Below, in pieces: positions 1-9,723 of a DNA stretch of 36,389 nucleotides; positions within the stretch are counted from its first letter, which is position 1; each line of letters opens with the position of its first letter. Location of the stretch: contig JADGPN010000011.1 in the NCBI GenBank assembly GCA_017882465.1, positions 1 to 36,389 on the forward strand, written 5' to 3'. The position numbers and the translations under genes were made by a program. A model generated the notes under the pieces. The model searched no databases, had not been told where the DNA came from, and saw only the letters and a list, made by a program, of their open reading frames with translations. The stretch is from Solirubrobacteraceae bacterium. GTDB taxonomy: Bacteria > Actinomycetota > Thermoleophilia > Solirubrobacterales > Solirubrobacteraceae.

Positions 1-820
1 GCCCAGGCGCGGGGCTCGTCGACCGAGCCGTGTCGGCGGCCGTCCCCAAGGAGGCCAGGCTCGGAACCGCCTGGCTCGTGCAGGGCACGCCCGGCTGATA
101 GGCCGAGGGCTGCAGGTCGCCGACCCAGTGTGGGCTGGCGCCCTGGATCGCCGAGCCGCCGGACGGGGCCGTGCCCAGCAGCTGGCCGACGATCGGGATG
201 TTGCCGAGGCTGATCGTGTTGGTGCCGACGCCGGATCCGAGCCGGATCCAGTGCCCGTTGGCGTCGAAGTTCTGGCCCGAACTGGCCAACCCGCCGAGGA
301 AGTGGACGAACTCCTGCCACACCGGCTGGCGGGTGGTCAGCGCACCGTCGGGCACCACCCGGTTGAGGATCGGCTTCACGTGCGTGCTCAGGCAGTCGGT
401 GACGCTCTTGGTGATCGGGAACACGGCGCCGAGCTTGGTCAGCACGGAGGGGAGCTGCTGGAAGGTCGCATTCAGCGAGGCCAGCAGCCGGTTGCGCTCG
501 GCGGGAGCGACGACCGCGCCCAGCTGGCCGAGCGTCTGCGTGAGGCCGTCGACCAACTTCGGGGCGGCCTGCAGCGACGGGTCGAGCGTGGTGGCGAGGT
601 TCGCCAGCGGCGGCAGCGAGGCATCGATCGCCGACAGCGCGGCGGGCGAGACCTGCAGCGTCTGGTCGAGGCCCGAGATCGACTGCGCCAGGGCACCGTC
701 GGCCGAGGCCAGGGCGCTCGAGCTGATGTTGAGACCGGTGACCAGGTCGGCCAGCTGGGCGCTGTTGTGGGCCAGCGTGCTGGTGATGTCGGCGGTCGAG
801 CTGAGCAGGGTCTCGACGTC
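1..820 (-). CDS. MCE/MlaD family lipid-binding protein, C-terminal part (partial; runs off window start; N-terminal MCE domain missing)
   Basis: Hand translation of the minus frame from 820 to 1 has no stop: DVETLLSSTADITSTLAHNSAQLADLVTGLN...FVHFLGGLASSGQNFDANGHWIRLGSG... This resembles C-terminal halves of actinobacterial MCE proteins. It has no start codon context of its own and abuts mlaE sequence. Confidence 0.7.
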
Positions 821-823
821 ACC

Positions 824-1340
824 GCCCGGCCCACCCCCTCGGCGCCACCGGACGCCGTCAGCCCTTGTAACAGCAGACGATCGCGATCAGGGCGCCGAAG
901 ATCGTCGACTTGACCAGCGACGCCTCGACGCCGAGCACCATCAGGGCGTCGAGCTCCTCGCGGATCTTGCGGGCGCCGAGATCCGCGGTCATCGCCGTGC
1001 CGGCCACGCCGGCCATCACGATCGCGCACACCAGGGGAGCGAACTCGCGCATCACGATGATCACGAACAAACCCCCGAGGCGGTCCAGCGCGCCGAGCAG
1101 GTTGAGGAAGTTCCCCACCTCGATCCCAGCCGGGCCGTAGGTGAACGCCAGCGACGCCAGGATCATCGGGAACCAGCCCAGCCGCAGGGCGAACAGGAAC
1201 TGGTCGACCAGCTCGGGCCCGTAGTTGTACGGCGGCGTGAGGGAGGCCACCAGCGTGCGCCGGAACAGCAGCATCATCGCCCCTACGGTCTCGATGAAGC
1301 CGCGGACCGGCTCGTAGCCCAGTTTCAGGATGGCATCCAC
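824..1340 (-). pseudogene. MlaE/YrbE-type ABC permease, truncated and frameshifted
   Basis: VDAILKLGYEPVRGFIETVGAMMLL...FAPLVCAIVMAGVAGTAMTADLGARKIREELDALMVLGVEASLVKSTIFGALIAIVCCYKG then TGA at 858. The expected continuation LTASGGAEGVGRAVT is present in the adjacent frame, then the family similarity stops. Likely GTG start at 1340 with upstream GAGGAGG. Confidence 0.75.
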
Positions 1341-1589
1341 ATACCGGCACCACCTCCTCTCGCTCGCGACCGCCGCCCCGCTCCCTGCGCGAATCTGCGT
1401 GGGATCATATGCAGAAGATCCTCGGCATCGCAACGGGCAACCGTCGGGTGTCCGGCGGGGTTCGAGGACCGCACGGACAGGGGTTCCAGAGGCATGATGG
1501 GGCCGCGAAAGGGGGCGTCCGGAAGCCGAGACCGGGCCGCGGACCACCGCACCGACGGCCTGCGGAGCAGGCACTATAGTTTTTGAAGC

Positions 1590-3359
1590 GTGTCAATCTT
1601 CGGGAGACTTCTGGGGTTCTTGCGGCCGTATCGGGGCGCCGTCGTATGGTCGTTCCTGCTCGCTGCCGGGGCGATGGGCGCGACCGTGCTGCTCCCGTAT
1701 CTCACCGGCCGGGCGATCGACTCGATCCGCGCCTCGAACAAGCACGAGCTGACCACGTGGGCGATCGCGATCGCCGTCGCCGGCCTCGTGCGCCTGGTGC
1801 TCAGCGTCCTGCGGCGGCTCGTCGCCGGCCGCGTGTCGCTGGGCGTCGAGCTGGATCTGCGCAACCGGCTCTACGAGCACATGCAGCGACTCGAGCTGTC
1901 GTTCTTCGACCGCCAGCAGACCGGGCAGCTGATGTCACGGGCGACCGTCGACCTGCAGGCGGTGAGGTTCTTCCTCGGGTACGGGCTGATCTTCATCGCC
2001 CAGTCGGCACTCACGATCGTTCTGGCCGCGATTGCGATGTTCCTGCTCCGACCGGAGCTGGCGGTGCTGGCGCTGATCCCGGTGCCGTTCGTGATCCTGA
2101 TCGCCAACCGCTATGGGCACCGCTCGCGGCCGGCGATCCAGGAGGTGCAGCAGCGGATCGCGGAGCTGACCGCGGACGCCGAGGAGAACGTGTCCGGCGT
2201 GCGGGTGGTCAAGGCGTTCGCGCAGGAGGGGCGGCAGATGCAGCGATTCGCCGGCTCGGTCTCGCGCGTGTTCGAACAGGCGATCATCGCGGTCCGAATC
2301 CAGGCTCTGTACACGCCGCTGCTCGGCTTCCTCCCCAACCTCGGCCTGGCCGCGATCCTGCTGGTGGGCGGCCGCGAGGTGATCCAGGGCTCGCTGACCC
2401 TCGGCGCGTTCACGGCCTTCTACGCCTACCTGCTGATGCTGATCTCGCCGATGCGCACGCTCGGCTACCTGCTCGGGGCGGGACAGCGCGCCACGGCCTC
2501 GGGCGCCCGCATCTTCCAGATCCTCGACCGCGCCCCGGCGATGACCACGCCCGAGGGGGCGCCGGCGCTGCCGGCGGGCCGCGGCCGCGTCGAGCTCTCC
2601 GGGGTCGGGCTGACGTTCCAGGGCACCTCGCACCCGGCCCTCTGCAACATCGACCTCGAGGTCGAGGCCGGCCGCACGGTGGCCCTCGTCGGCGGCACCG
2701 GCGCCGGCAAGACGGCGCTGGTCTCGCTGCTGCCGCGGCTCTACGACGTCAGCGAGGGCAGCGTCCGCATCGACGGCGCCGATGTGCGCTCTGTCGACCT
2801 GGTCAGCCTCCGGCACCAGATCGCGATCGTGACCGACGACCCGTTCCTGTTCTCGGCTACGGTGCACGACAACATCGCCTACGCGCGACCCGAGGCATCC
2901 CGCGAGGAGGTCGAGCACGCCGCCCGCGTCGCCCAAGCGGCCTCGTTCATCGAGGCGCTGCCGAAGGGCTACGACACGCTCGTGGGCGAGCGCGGCCTGA
3001 CGCTGTCGGGTGGCCAGCGCCAGCGGATCGCCATCGCCCGGGCGGTCTTGGCGGACCCGCGGATCCTCGTGCTCGACGACGCGACCTCGTCGGTGGACGC
3101 CTCGACCGAGAACGAGATCAAGCAGGCGCTGCAGACCGTGATGGCCGGGCGCACGACGTTCGTGGTCGCCCACCGGCTCTCGACGATCGCGCTCGCGGAT
3201 GAGATCGTCGTGCTCGAGGACGGACGCATCGCCGCCCGCGGCGACCACGACGAGCTGCTGCTGAGCTCCCCCCTGTACCGCGAGATCGTGGAGAAGGGCA
3301 TGCCCGACCAGGTGTTCATGACGATGAAGCCGCAGGAGGCCGAGGTGGCGGGCCTGTGA
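1590..3359 (+). CDS. ABC exporter, fused TMD-NBD half-transporter (subunit 1, degenerate catalytic site)
   Basis: 589 aa ORF; Walker A GGTGAGKT, signature LSGGQRQR, Walker B ILVLDDATSSVD, H-loop VVAHRLST; N-terminal six-TM exporter region. Confidence 0.93.
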   Translation: MSIFGRLLGFLRPYRGAVVWSFLLAAGAMGATVLLPYLTGRAIDSIRASNKHELTTWAIAIAVAGLVRLVLSVLRRLVAGRVSLGVELDLRNRLYEHMQRLELSFFDRQQTGQLMSRATVDLQAVRFFLGYGLIFIAQSALTIVLAAIAMFLLRPELAVLALIPVPFVILIANRYGHRSRPAIQEVQQRIAELTADAEENVSGVRVVKAFAQEGRQMQRFAGSVSRVFEQAIIAVRIQALYTPLLGFLPNLGLAAILLVGGREVIQGSLTLGAFTAFYAYLLMLISPMRTLGYLLGAGQRATASGARIFQILDRAPAMTTPEGAPALPAGRGRVELSGVGLTFQGTSHPALCNIDLEVEAGRTVALVGGTGAGKTALVSLLPRLYDVSEGSVRIDGADVRSVDLVSLRHQIAIVTDDPFLFSATVHDNIAYARPEASREEVEHAARVAQAASFIEALPKGYDTLVGERGLTLSGGQRQRIAIARAVLADPRILVLDDATSSVDASTENEIKQALQTVMAGRTTFVVAHRLSTIALADEIVVLEDGRIAARGDHDELLLSSPLYREIVEKGMPDQVFMTMKPQEAEVAGL

Positions 3360-5170
3360 CCGGTTCTCGTCACAGCTCCTCCGGCCGGATGACCGAGATC
3401 AGGCGCCGGCTCCGGCAGACGTCGGGACGCGGGCGCAAGCTGCGAGGCCTGGCCGAGCTGCTGGCGCCCTACAAGTGGCGCGTGCTGGCGATGTTCGTGT
3501 CGCTGGTGCTGGCCACGGCGGCCGCGCTGGCCCCGGCGCCGCTGGCGAAGCTGGCCATCGACCAGGGGATCCAGGCGCATGACGTCCATGCGCTCGATCT
3601 GATCGTGGCCGCGTTCGTCCTCTCGGCGGTCGTGTACGCGGCCGCATCCTACGCCCAGACCTACCTGGTCGGATGGGTCGGCCAGCGCGCGCTCCAGGAC
3701 CTTCGCCTGACGCTGTTCGAGCACCTGCAGTCGCTCTCGATCGGCTTCTACTCGCGCAACCGGGCCGGAGTGATCATCTCCCGCATGACCAACGACGTCG
3801 AGGCGCTCGACCAGCTCGTCTCCGACGGGCTGGCCACCCTGATCGCATCAGGGCTGATGCTGATCGGCGTGGTGGTGATCCTGTTCGTCATGAACTCGCA
3901 CCTGGCCCTGCTCACGTTCCTGGTGCTCCCGGTGCTCGCGCTCGGGGCGCTCGCGTTCCGGATCGCCTCCGCCGACGCCTACCGTCTCACGCGCGAGAAG
4001 ATCGCCTGGATCACCGGGTACCTCCAGGAGACCCTGTCGGGGATCCGGATCGTGCGCGCGTTCGGGCAGGAGCCACGGCATATCGCCCGCTTTCACGAGC
4101 TCAACGACGACAACCGGGCGGCCAACATGACGACGGTCAAGCTCAACGCCGCCTACTTCCCCGGCGTCGAGCTGCTCTCGGCGCTGGTCACGGTCGAGAT
4201 CCTGGTGATCGGCGGCATTGAGGCGATCAACGGCCACACGTCGACCGGCGTCGTGTTCGCCTTCGTCGCGGCGCTGAACAACTTCTTCGATCCGATCCAG
4301 CAGCTTTCACAGCTGTACACCGTGTACCAGTCCGGGATGGCAGCGCTGGACAAGATCTTCGAGCTGCTCGACGAGCAGCCCGAGCTCGTCGACCAGCCGG
4401 ATGCGCTCGAGCTGCCGGTGCTGCGGGGCGGGCTGAGCTTCGAGGACGTCTCGTTCCGCTACGGCGCGGTCGAAGACGACGCCTGGGCGCTCCGGGACAT
4501 CGACCTGACGATCCCGCCGGGTCAGACGGTGGCGCTGGTGGGTGAGACCGGGGCCGGCAAGTCGACGCTGGCCAAGCTGGTCTCGCGCTTCTACGACCCG
4601 ACCTCGGGCGCCCTTCTCGTGGACGGCCACGACCTGCGATCGGTCACGGCGCAGTCGCTACGCTCACAGATGGGGATCGTGCCCCAGGAGGGCTTCCTGT
4701 TCAGCGGCACCGTACGCGAGAACATCGCCTTTGGGCGCCCGGGCGCGACCGACGAAGAGATCGTCGGCGCCGCACGGGCAATCGGCGCCGACGGGTTCAT
4801 CGCGGCGCTCGAGAACGGCTACGACACGCAGGTCGGCGAGCGCGGCGTGCAGCTGTCGGCCGGCCAGCGACAGCTGATCGCGTTCGCGCGGGCCCTGGTG
4901 GCCGACCCGCGCATCCTCGTGCTCGACGAGGCCACCTCCAACGTCGATGTCCACACCGAGACCCTGATCGAGCAGGGGCTGCGCCGGCTCGTCGCCGGCC
5001 GGACCGCGATCGTGATCGCCCATCGGCTCTCGACGATCCGCCACGCGGGACGGATCGTGGTGCTCGAGCACGGCCGGATCGTCGAGCAGGGAACCCACGA
5101 GGAGCTGCTCGAGGCCGGCGGCCACTACTGGCGCCTGTACCGCGACTGGGCCGAGCAGGCCGCGGCGTAG
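3356..5170 (+). CDS. ABC exporter, fused TMD-NBD half-transporter (subunit 2)
   Basis: 604 aa ORF; Walker A GETGAGKST, LSAGQRQ, ILVLDEATSNVD; start overlaps the previous stop by 4 nt (GTGA). Confidence 0.93.
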   Translation: MTGSRHSSSGRMTEIRRRLRQTSGRGRKLRGLAELLAPYKWRVLAMFVSLVLATAAALAPAPLAKLAIDQGIQAHDVHALDLIVAAFVLSAVVYAAASYAQTYLVGWVGQRALQDLRLTLFEHLQSLSIGFYSRNRAGVIISRMTNDVEALDQLVSDGLATLIASGLMLIGVVVILFVMNSHLALLTFLVLPVLALGALAFRIASADAYRLTREKIAWITGYLQETLSGIRIVRAFGQEPRHIARFHELNDDNRAANMTTVKLNAAYFPGVELLSALVTVEILVIGGIEAINGHTSTGVVFAFVAALNNFFDPIQQLSQLYTVYQSGMAALDKIFELLDEQPELVDQPDALELPVLRGGLSFEDVSFRYGAVEDDAWALRDIDLTIPPGQTVALVGETGAGKSTLAKLVSRFYDPTSGALLVDGHDLRSVTAQSLRSQMGIVPQEGFLFSGTVRENIAFGRPGATDEEIVGAARAIGADGFIAALENGYDTQVGERGVQLSAGQRQLIAFARALVADPRILVLDEATSNVDVHTETLIEQGLRRLVAGRTAIVIAHRLSTIRHAGRIVVLEHGRIVEQGTHEELLEAGGHYWRLYRDWAEQAAA

Positions 5171-5197
5171 ACGGACCGGCAGATAGTCTCCCCGCCG

Positions 5198-6007
5198 ATG
5201 AGCGAGGAACGCGTCAGGATGCAGATCGCCGGCCACGTCGCCGTGGTCACCCTCACCCGACCCCAGAAGCACAACGCACTCGACGCGGCGATGTTCGAGG
5301 CGATCATCGCCGCGGCCGAACGCGTGGCCGTCGAGCCTGGCGTGCGCGCGGTTGTTCTGCACGGCGAGGGGCCGAGCTTCTGCTCGGGCCTCGACATCGC
5401 CAGCATGATGTCCGCCCCGGCGGGGATCGACGGACTGATCGACCGGATCCGCGGCGAGGCACCGAACTGGTTCCAGCGCGCCGCCTTCGACTGGGTGCGG
5501 GTGCCGGTCCCGGTGCTCGCGGCGCTGCACGGCAACTGCCTCGGTGGAGGCCTCCAGATCGCTCTCGGCGCCGACATCCGGTTCGCGGCGCCCGATACCC
5601 GGCTGTCGGTGATGGAGGTGAAGTGGGGCCTGATCCCCGACATGTCGATCACGCGCACGCTGCCGCGACTGGTCCCGATCGACGTGGCCAAGGAGCTCAC
5701 CTACACCGGCCGGGTGTTCAGCGGCACCGAGGGGCACGCGCTCGGCATCGTCACCCACGTCGCCGAGGACCCGCTCGCGGCGGCGACGGAGCTCGCGAGC
5801 GAGATCGCGAGCAGGTCACCGGACGCCGTGCGGCGCGCCAAGCGGCTGTTCGACGAGGCCTGGACCGGATCGGCGGAGGAGACGCTGAAGCTCGAGGCCG
5901 AGCTTCAGCTCCAGGTGATCGGCACCCCGAACCAGCTCGCGGCCGTCGCGGCCGGAGTGACCAAGCAGCCGGCGCAGTTCACCGACCCGGGCGAGCTCAG
6001 CGCCTGA
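5198..6007 (+). CDS. Crotonase / enoyl-CoA hydratase family protein
   Basis: 269 aa; VAVVTLTRPQKHNALDAAMFEAI, GEGPSFCSGLDI and GNCLGGGLQIALGADIRFAAPD are crotonase-fold hallmarks. Confidence 0.93.
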   Translation: MSEERVRMQIAGHVAVVTLTRPQKHNALDAAMFEAIIAAAERVAVEPGVRAVVLHGEGPSFCSGLDIASMMSAPAGIDGLIDRIRGEAPNWFQRAAFDWVRVPVPVLAALHGNCLGGGLQIALGADIRFAAPDTRLSVMEVKWGLIPDMSITRTLPRLVPIDVAKELTYTGRVFSGTEGHALGIVTHVAEDPLAAATELASEIASRSPDAVRRAKRLFDEAWTGSAEETLKLEAELQLQVIGTPNQLAAVAAGVTKQPAQFTDPGELSA

Positions 6008-6088
6008 ACTGCTCGACGGGCTGAACGCGGCCTCACGGCCGCCGGTCCTCGTTGCGTACCACCGATCCGCCGCCGGGGGAAACCTCAA

Positions 6089-6159
6089 CTGGGGAACAGG
6101 GATTCGAACCCCAACTTCGACGTCCAGAGCGTCGCGTGCTGCCGTTACACCATTCCCCA
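6089..6159 (-). tRNA. tRNA-Gln (anticodon CTG)
   Basis: Minus strand TGGGGAATGGTGTAACGGCAGCACGCGACGCTCTGGACGTCGAAGTTGGGGTTCGAATCCCTGTTCCCCAG: 7-bp acceptor stem TGGGGAA/TTCCCCA, anticodon arm CGACG-CTCTGGA-CGTCG, T loop TTCGAAT; CCA not encoded. Confidence 0.95.
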
Positions 6160-6272
6160 GGGATTCTGGGCCAGGCTGAGCCTCGCCGGGCGAGTATATG
6201 CAAGCGCGGGGGCAGCCGGCCGTGCAACCAGGCTCTGCTGCCGGCCGGCGCCGTGAGCTACTGTCAGCCGCA

Positions 6273-6776
6273 ATGAACGCGTTCGGTCTGGCCATCCGGC
6301 TCCCGGCGGCGGCGATCGGCCGTGCGCTGTCGGATCTGGAGGCGATCGAGCGCCTCGCGCGCCGGGCGCCCGGCCAGCTCGACCGGATGCTGGCGCTCGG
6401 CGAGGAGATCGCCGCGACGGGCCGCGGAGTGCTGGCGATCGCCGAGCGGCTCGACGTGCGCGCGGCGGAGCTGCTGCTGCTGGGCGAGCGACTCGACGCC
6501 CGCGCCGCCGCCCTGCTGGAGCTGGGAGACGGCATGAACGACCTCGGCGAGCGGGTCGACGTCACAGGGGCTCAGATCGTCGACACCGCCACCAGGGTCG
6601 TGGACACGGGCCATGAGCTGATCGGCGTCCTGCCCGCGCTCGAGCGCGCGCTTGACCTCGCCACCCCGCTCGAGGGCGCGATCGACCGCTTCGGCCGCCT
6701 CGTCGACCGCTTCCCCGGCGGCGGCACCCGGCGCCTGCCGGGACCTGGCGACGAGCCGGGGACACGGGGCCGGTAG
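6273..6776 (+). CDS. Small Ala/Leu/Arg-rich predicted coiled-coil protein of unknown function
   Basis: About 167 aa from ATG at 6273; repeated LGERLDVRAAELL / LGERLDARAAALLEL / LGERVDVTG helical pattern; TACTGT motif 8 nt upstream of ATG. Confidence 0.6.
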   Translation: MNAFGLAIRLPAAAIGRALSDLEAIERLARRAPGQLDRMLALGEEIAATGRGVLAIAERLDVRAAELLLLGERLDARAAALLELGDGMNDLGERVDVTGAQIVDTATRVVDTGHELIGVLPALERALDLATPLEGAIDRFGRLVDRFPGGGTRRLPGPGDEPGTRGR

Positions 6777-7212
6777 GGGCTTGGGACCACCGGCTCTGTG
6801 GCGGCGCCTCGTGCGGTGGCGGCGGGTCGTGGCGTGACAGGCGGCTGGGGGCAGGAGGCCTGATCCCACCGGCCGGCTGGAGGGATCCCCGGCTCGCAAC
6901 CTCTCCGTCAAGGTCGATGGACCGGGATTCAGGGTGAAGAAGGTGACAAACCGAGGCCGCGGCGGCGACCCTGGTCGGATAAGCATGCGTGGCACGCTTA
7001 GATTGCCAAGCAGCCTCCGCGGACGGCGACTGTGGCACGTTAATCACGCTGATTTCCGGTAGCTCGCGATGTCGGAAGGTAGCGTCGCAGTGGGTGGCGT
7101 CCCATGGCGAGGGTCCCAGCGGTTCGCGGGTCGCAGGCTTGTCGGAGCCCGCCCGCCGCCCGCAGCCGACCAGTTCCATCCCCGGCCGCCTGGTACGCCT
7201 CGGCCTTGCCCC

Positions 7213-7307
7213 CGGCGCCACGCCGGTAACCACGCGCCCGGCCGGGCACGCGCCGGCGCCACGCCGGTAGCCACGCGCCCGGCCGGGCACGCGCCGGCGC
7301 CACGCCG
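7213..7307. repeat. 41-bp tandem direct repeat, about 2.3 copies
   Basis: cggcgccacgccggtaaccacgcgcccggccgggcacgcgc at 7213, repeated at 7254 with one change (gtaacc to gtagcc), partial third copy at 7295. No spacers. Confidence 0.9.
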
Positions 7308-7312
7308 TGCCC

Positions 7313-8548
7313 CTACAGCCCCGCCAGATCCGTCGAGAGATCCCCGAGCGCGGCTCCGTCGCCGAGGTGGGTGTCGGCGGCGATCAAGCGGCGGGCGTGC
7401 TCGAGGTCGTCGGAGCGCCCGACAGACAGGGCCGCGGCGAGGGTGCCGCCGTGCAGGTACCAGACACTGAACTCGCCCTCGTCAAGTGAGCCGCGGATGA
7501 CCTCGTCGTCCCACTTGGACGCCGGGCCGACGTACTCCAGCGAGGCCCAGTCGGCGAGGTCGGAGAAGAAGTAGGGCACCGCGTCGTGGGGCTGATCGGC
7601 GCCGAGCATGTTGTGCGCCGCCGTCTTGCCCTGGTTGAAGGCCACGTCCCAGTGCTCGATCCTGAGCCTGCGGCCGCCGTGGACGACGCTCTCGTACTCG
7701 GCGATGTCCCCGGCCGCGTAGACGCCGGGGATCGAGGCCTGCAACCGCGAGTCGACCTCGACGCCGCCGGAGTGGCCGAGGGTCAGCCCGGCGCCGCGGG
7801 CCAGCGTCACCTCGGGCACCGATCCGGCTCCGACGACCACGGCGTCGGCGGCCAGCTCGCGGCCGGACTTCAGCACCGCGTGGGTGACCCGGCCGTCCCG
7901 GCCCTCGAAGCGCTCGAGCTCCTCGCCGCCGTGGACGAGGATGCCGTGCTCCTCGAGGCGGGACTGGAAGAAGCGCCCGGTGGTCTCGCCGAAGGTGCGG
8001 CTCAGCACCACCGGCTCGATCATCGCGATCGTGCAGGTGCTCCCGAGCAGGGTCAGGGACGCCGCGACCTCGGAGCCGATGTACGAACCACCGATCAGGA
8101 CGACGCGCTTGCCGGCGGCGTCGGCGCGGATCGTGTCGCTGTTGCCCAGCGTCCGCAGATAGTGGATGCCCTCGAGATCGGAGCCCGGCACGTTCAGGCG
8201 CCGCACGTTGGCGCCGGTGGCGAGCAGCGCGCGGCCGAACCCTACCTCCTCACGGTTGGACAGCTTGATCGTCCGCGCCGCGACGTCGAGCTTCATCGCC
8301 GAGACCCGGGTCAGGGCCTCGATCCCCTGCTCCTCGTACCACTCCGCCGGGCGGAACAGGACCTCGTCCCGCGACTCCTTGCCCTGCAGGTACTCCTTCG
8401 AGCACGGCGGTCGGTTGTAGGGCAGGTCGGGCTCGCGGCCGATCAGCAGGATCGAGCCGTCGGCGCCCGACTCGCGCAGCCAGCGGGCGCAGTTGCCCGC
8501 GGCGAGACCGCCGCCGATGAGAGCGAAGTCGATGTGACGGTCTGCCAT
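7313..8548 (-). CDS. FAD-dependent NAD(P)H oxidoreductase (ferredoxin-reductase-like)
   Basis: 411 aa; DFALIGGGLAAGNCARWLRE, VVLIGGSYIGSEVAASLTLLG and VYAAGDIAEYES dinucleotide/FAD motifs. Confidence 0.9.
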   Translation of the reverse strand: MADRHIDFALIGGGLAAGNCARWLRESGADGSILLIGREPDLPYNRPPCSKEYLQGKESRDEVLFRPAEWYEEQGIEALTRVSAMKLDVAARTIKLSNREEVGFGRALLATGANVRRLNVPGSDLEGIHYLRTLGNSDTIRADAAGKRVVLIGGSYIGSEVAASLTLLGSTCTIAMIEPVVLSRTFGETTGRFFQSRLEEHGILVHGGEELERFEGRDGRVTHAVLKSGRELAADAVVVGAGSVPEVTLARGAGLTLGHSGGVEVDSRLQASIPGVYAAGDIAEYESVVHGGRRLRIEHWDVAFNQGKTAAHNMLGADQPHDAVPYFFSDLADWASLEYVGPASKWDDEVIRGSLDEGEFSVWYLHGGTLAAALSVGRSDDLEHARRLIAADTHLGDGAALGDLSTDLAGL

Positions 8549-8558
8549 CGCCAGTCGC

Positions 8559-9251
8559 TCAGCGCCTGCCGGCGCCGTCCACGGACGCGCCCGCCGGCGG
8601 GGCGAACTGCGGCGTGATGTCTTCCTCGAGACCCGGGTCGAGGATCAGCAGCACCTGATCCCCAGCCTGGATGACCGAGTCCGCCTTGGGCACGAATCCG
8701 GCGCCGCCGCGGAGCACGGAGATGATCAGCGAGCCGTCGGGCAGCACCACGTCGGCGACGCGGCTGCCGGCCGCGACCGAGCCGGTGCACACCTCGAGCT
8801 CGATGATCTCGAGCCGCTCCTCCTCCAGCGCCAGCAGCTGGACGAGCCCGTACTCCGGCACCTCGTGCTCGATCAGGCGCAGGATCAGGTCTGTGGCCGA
8901 GACGGCGGGCTGGATCCCGAGCAACCTGAAGTGCTGAACGTTGCGAGGGTTGTTGACTCTGGCGACGATCCGCTGGGCGCCGTACTTCTCCTTGGCGACC
9001 TGGCAGATGAGCATGTTGTCCTCGTCGTCCCCGGTGACCGCGATGACCAGGTCGGCGCGCTGGATGCCCGCGCGCTCCAGGACCCAGAGCTCGGTCGCGT
9101 CCCCGTACTGGACGGCGTGCTCGAGCTCCTCCTCGACGACGCGGTAGCGCCGGTGGTCGGACTCGATCAGCGATACCTCCTGGCCCTTCGCAATCAGCTC
9201 GCGGGCGAGGTTCCAACCCACCTTGCCCGCCCCGGCGATGATCACGTACAT
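8559..9251 (-). CDS. TrkA/RCK family potassium regulatory protein (RCK_N plus RCK_C)
   Basis: 230 aa; MYVIIAGAGKVGWNLARELIAKGQEVSLIESD Rossmann start and C-terminal RCK_C-like domain. Confidence 0.9.
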   Translation of the reverse strand: MYVIIAGAGKVGWNLARELIAKGQEVSLIESDHRRYRVVEEELEHAVQYGDATELWVLERAGIQRADLVIAVTGDDEDNMLICQVAKEKYGAQRIVARVNNPRNVQHFRLLGIQPAVSATDLILRLIEHEVPEYGLVQLLALEEERLEIIELEVCTGSVAAGSRVADVVLPDGSLIISVLRGGAGFVPKADSVIQAGDQVLLILDPGLEEDITPQFAPPAGASVDGAGRR

Positions 9252-9267
9252 CGAGGATCCCCCACGG

Positions 9268-9690
9268 TCATGGTGCCAGCGCCACCAGCATGGCCTGATC
9301 GATGGCGATCTGGGTGGGGCAAACGGTGTGCAGGCCCTGCTCGGCGTACCAGGCGGCGCGACCGGGGTCGGCCACGCGGACGACGACGCGCGGCACGTTG
9401 AACCGGCGCTGCGCGATCTGAGCGATCACCAGGTTCGTGTTATCGCCGCTGGTGGCCGCGATGAACACGTCGGCCTCCTCGATGCCGGCCTCGATCAGGC
9501 CATCGACCTCGAGTGCCGCACCGACGGTGAAGCGGCCGCCCATGTCCTCCCAGGTCCGGGTCGGGTCCTTGTCGAGCCGCTCATGCGACAGGGGGTCGGT
9601 GTCCAGCACCGACACCTCGTACCCGTCCTCGAGCGCGCGCTTGGCGATCGCCGAACCGACCCTTCCTGCGCCGATGATCAGGATGAACAT
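9268..9690 (-). CDS. TrkA-N (RCK_N-only) protein
   Basis: 140 aa; MFILIIGAGRVGSAIAKRALEDGYEVSVLDTDP; ends without an RCK_C domain, 16 nt before the next gene starts. Confidence 0.87.
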   Translation of the reverse strand: MFILIIGAGRVGSAIAKRALEDGYEVSVLDTDPLSHERLDKDPTRTWEDMGGRFTVGAALEVDGLIEAGIEEADVFIAATSGDNTNLVIAQIAQRRFNVPRVVVRVADPGRAAWYAEQGLHTVCPTQIAIDQAMLVALAP

Positions 9691-9723
9691 CCACCGGCAC
9701 TCTAGATGATCGGTTGTCGCCGA

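Noticed and set aside
171-1586. 471-aa and 261-aa plus-strand ORFs at the window start
   Set aside because: Antisense to readable MCE and MlaE sequence; no family-like motifs.
6562-7303. Overlapping minus-strand ORFs across the 6777-7312 gap (e.g. 6562..7290, 7040..7303)
   Set aside because: They translate the 41-bp repeat and antisense of the coiled-coil gene; no SD, no recognisable domain.
7213-7307. 41-bp repeats as a CRISPR array
   Set aside because: Units are directly abutting with no spacers, only 2.3 copies, and no cas genes.
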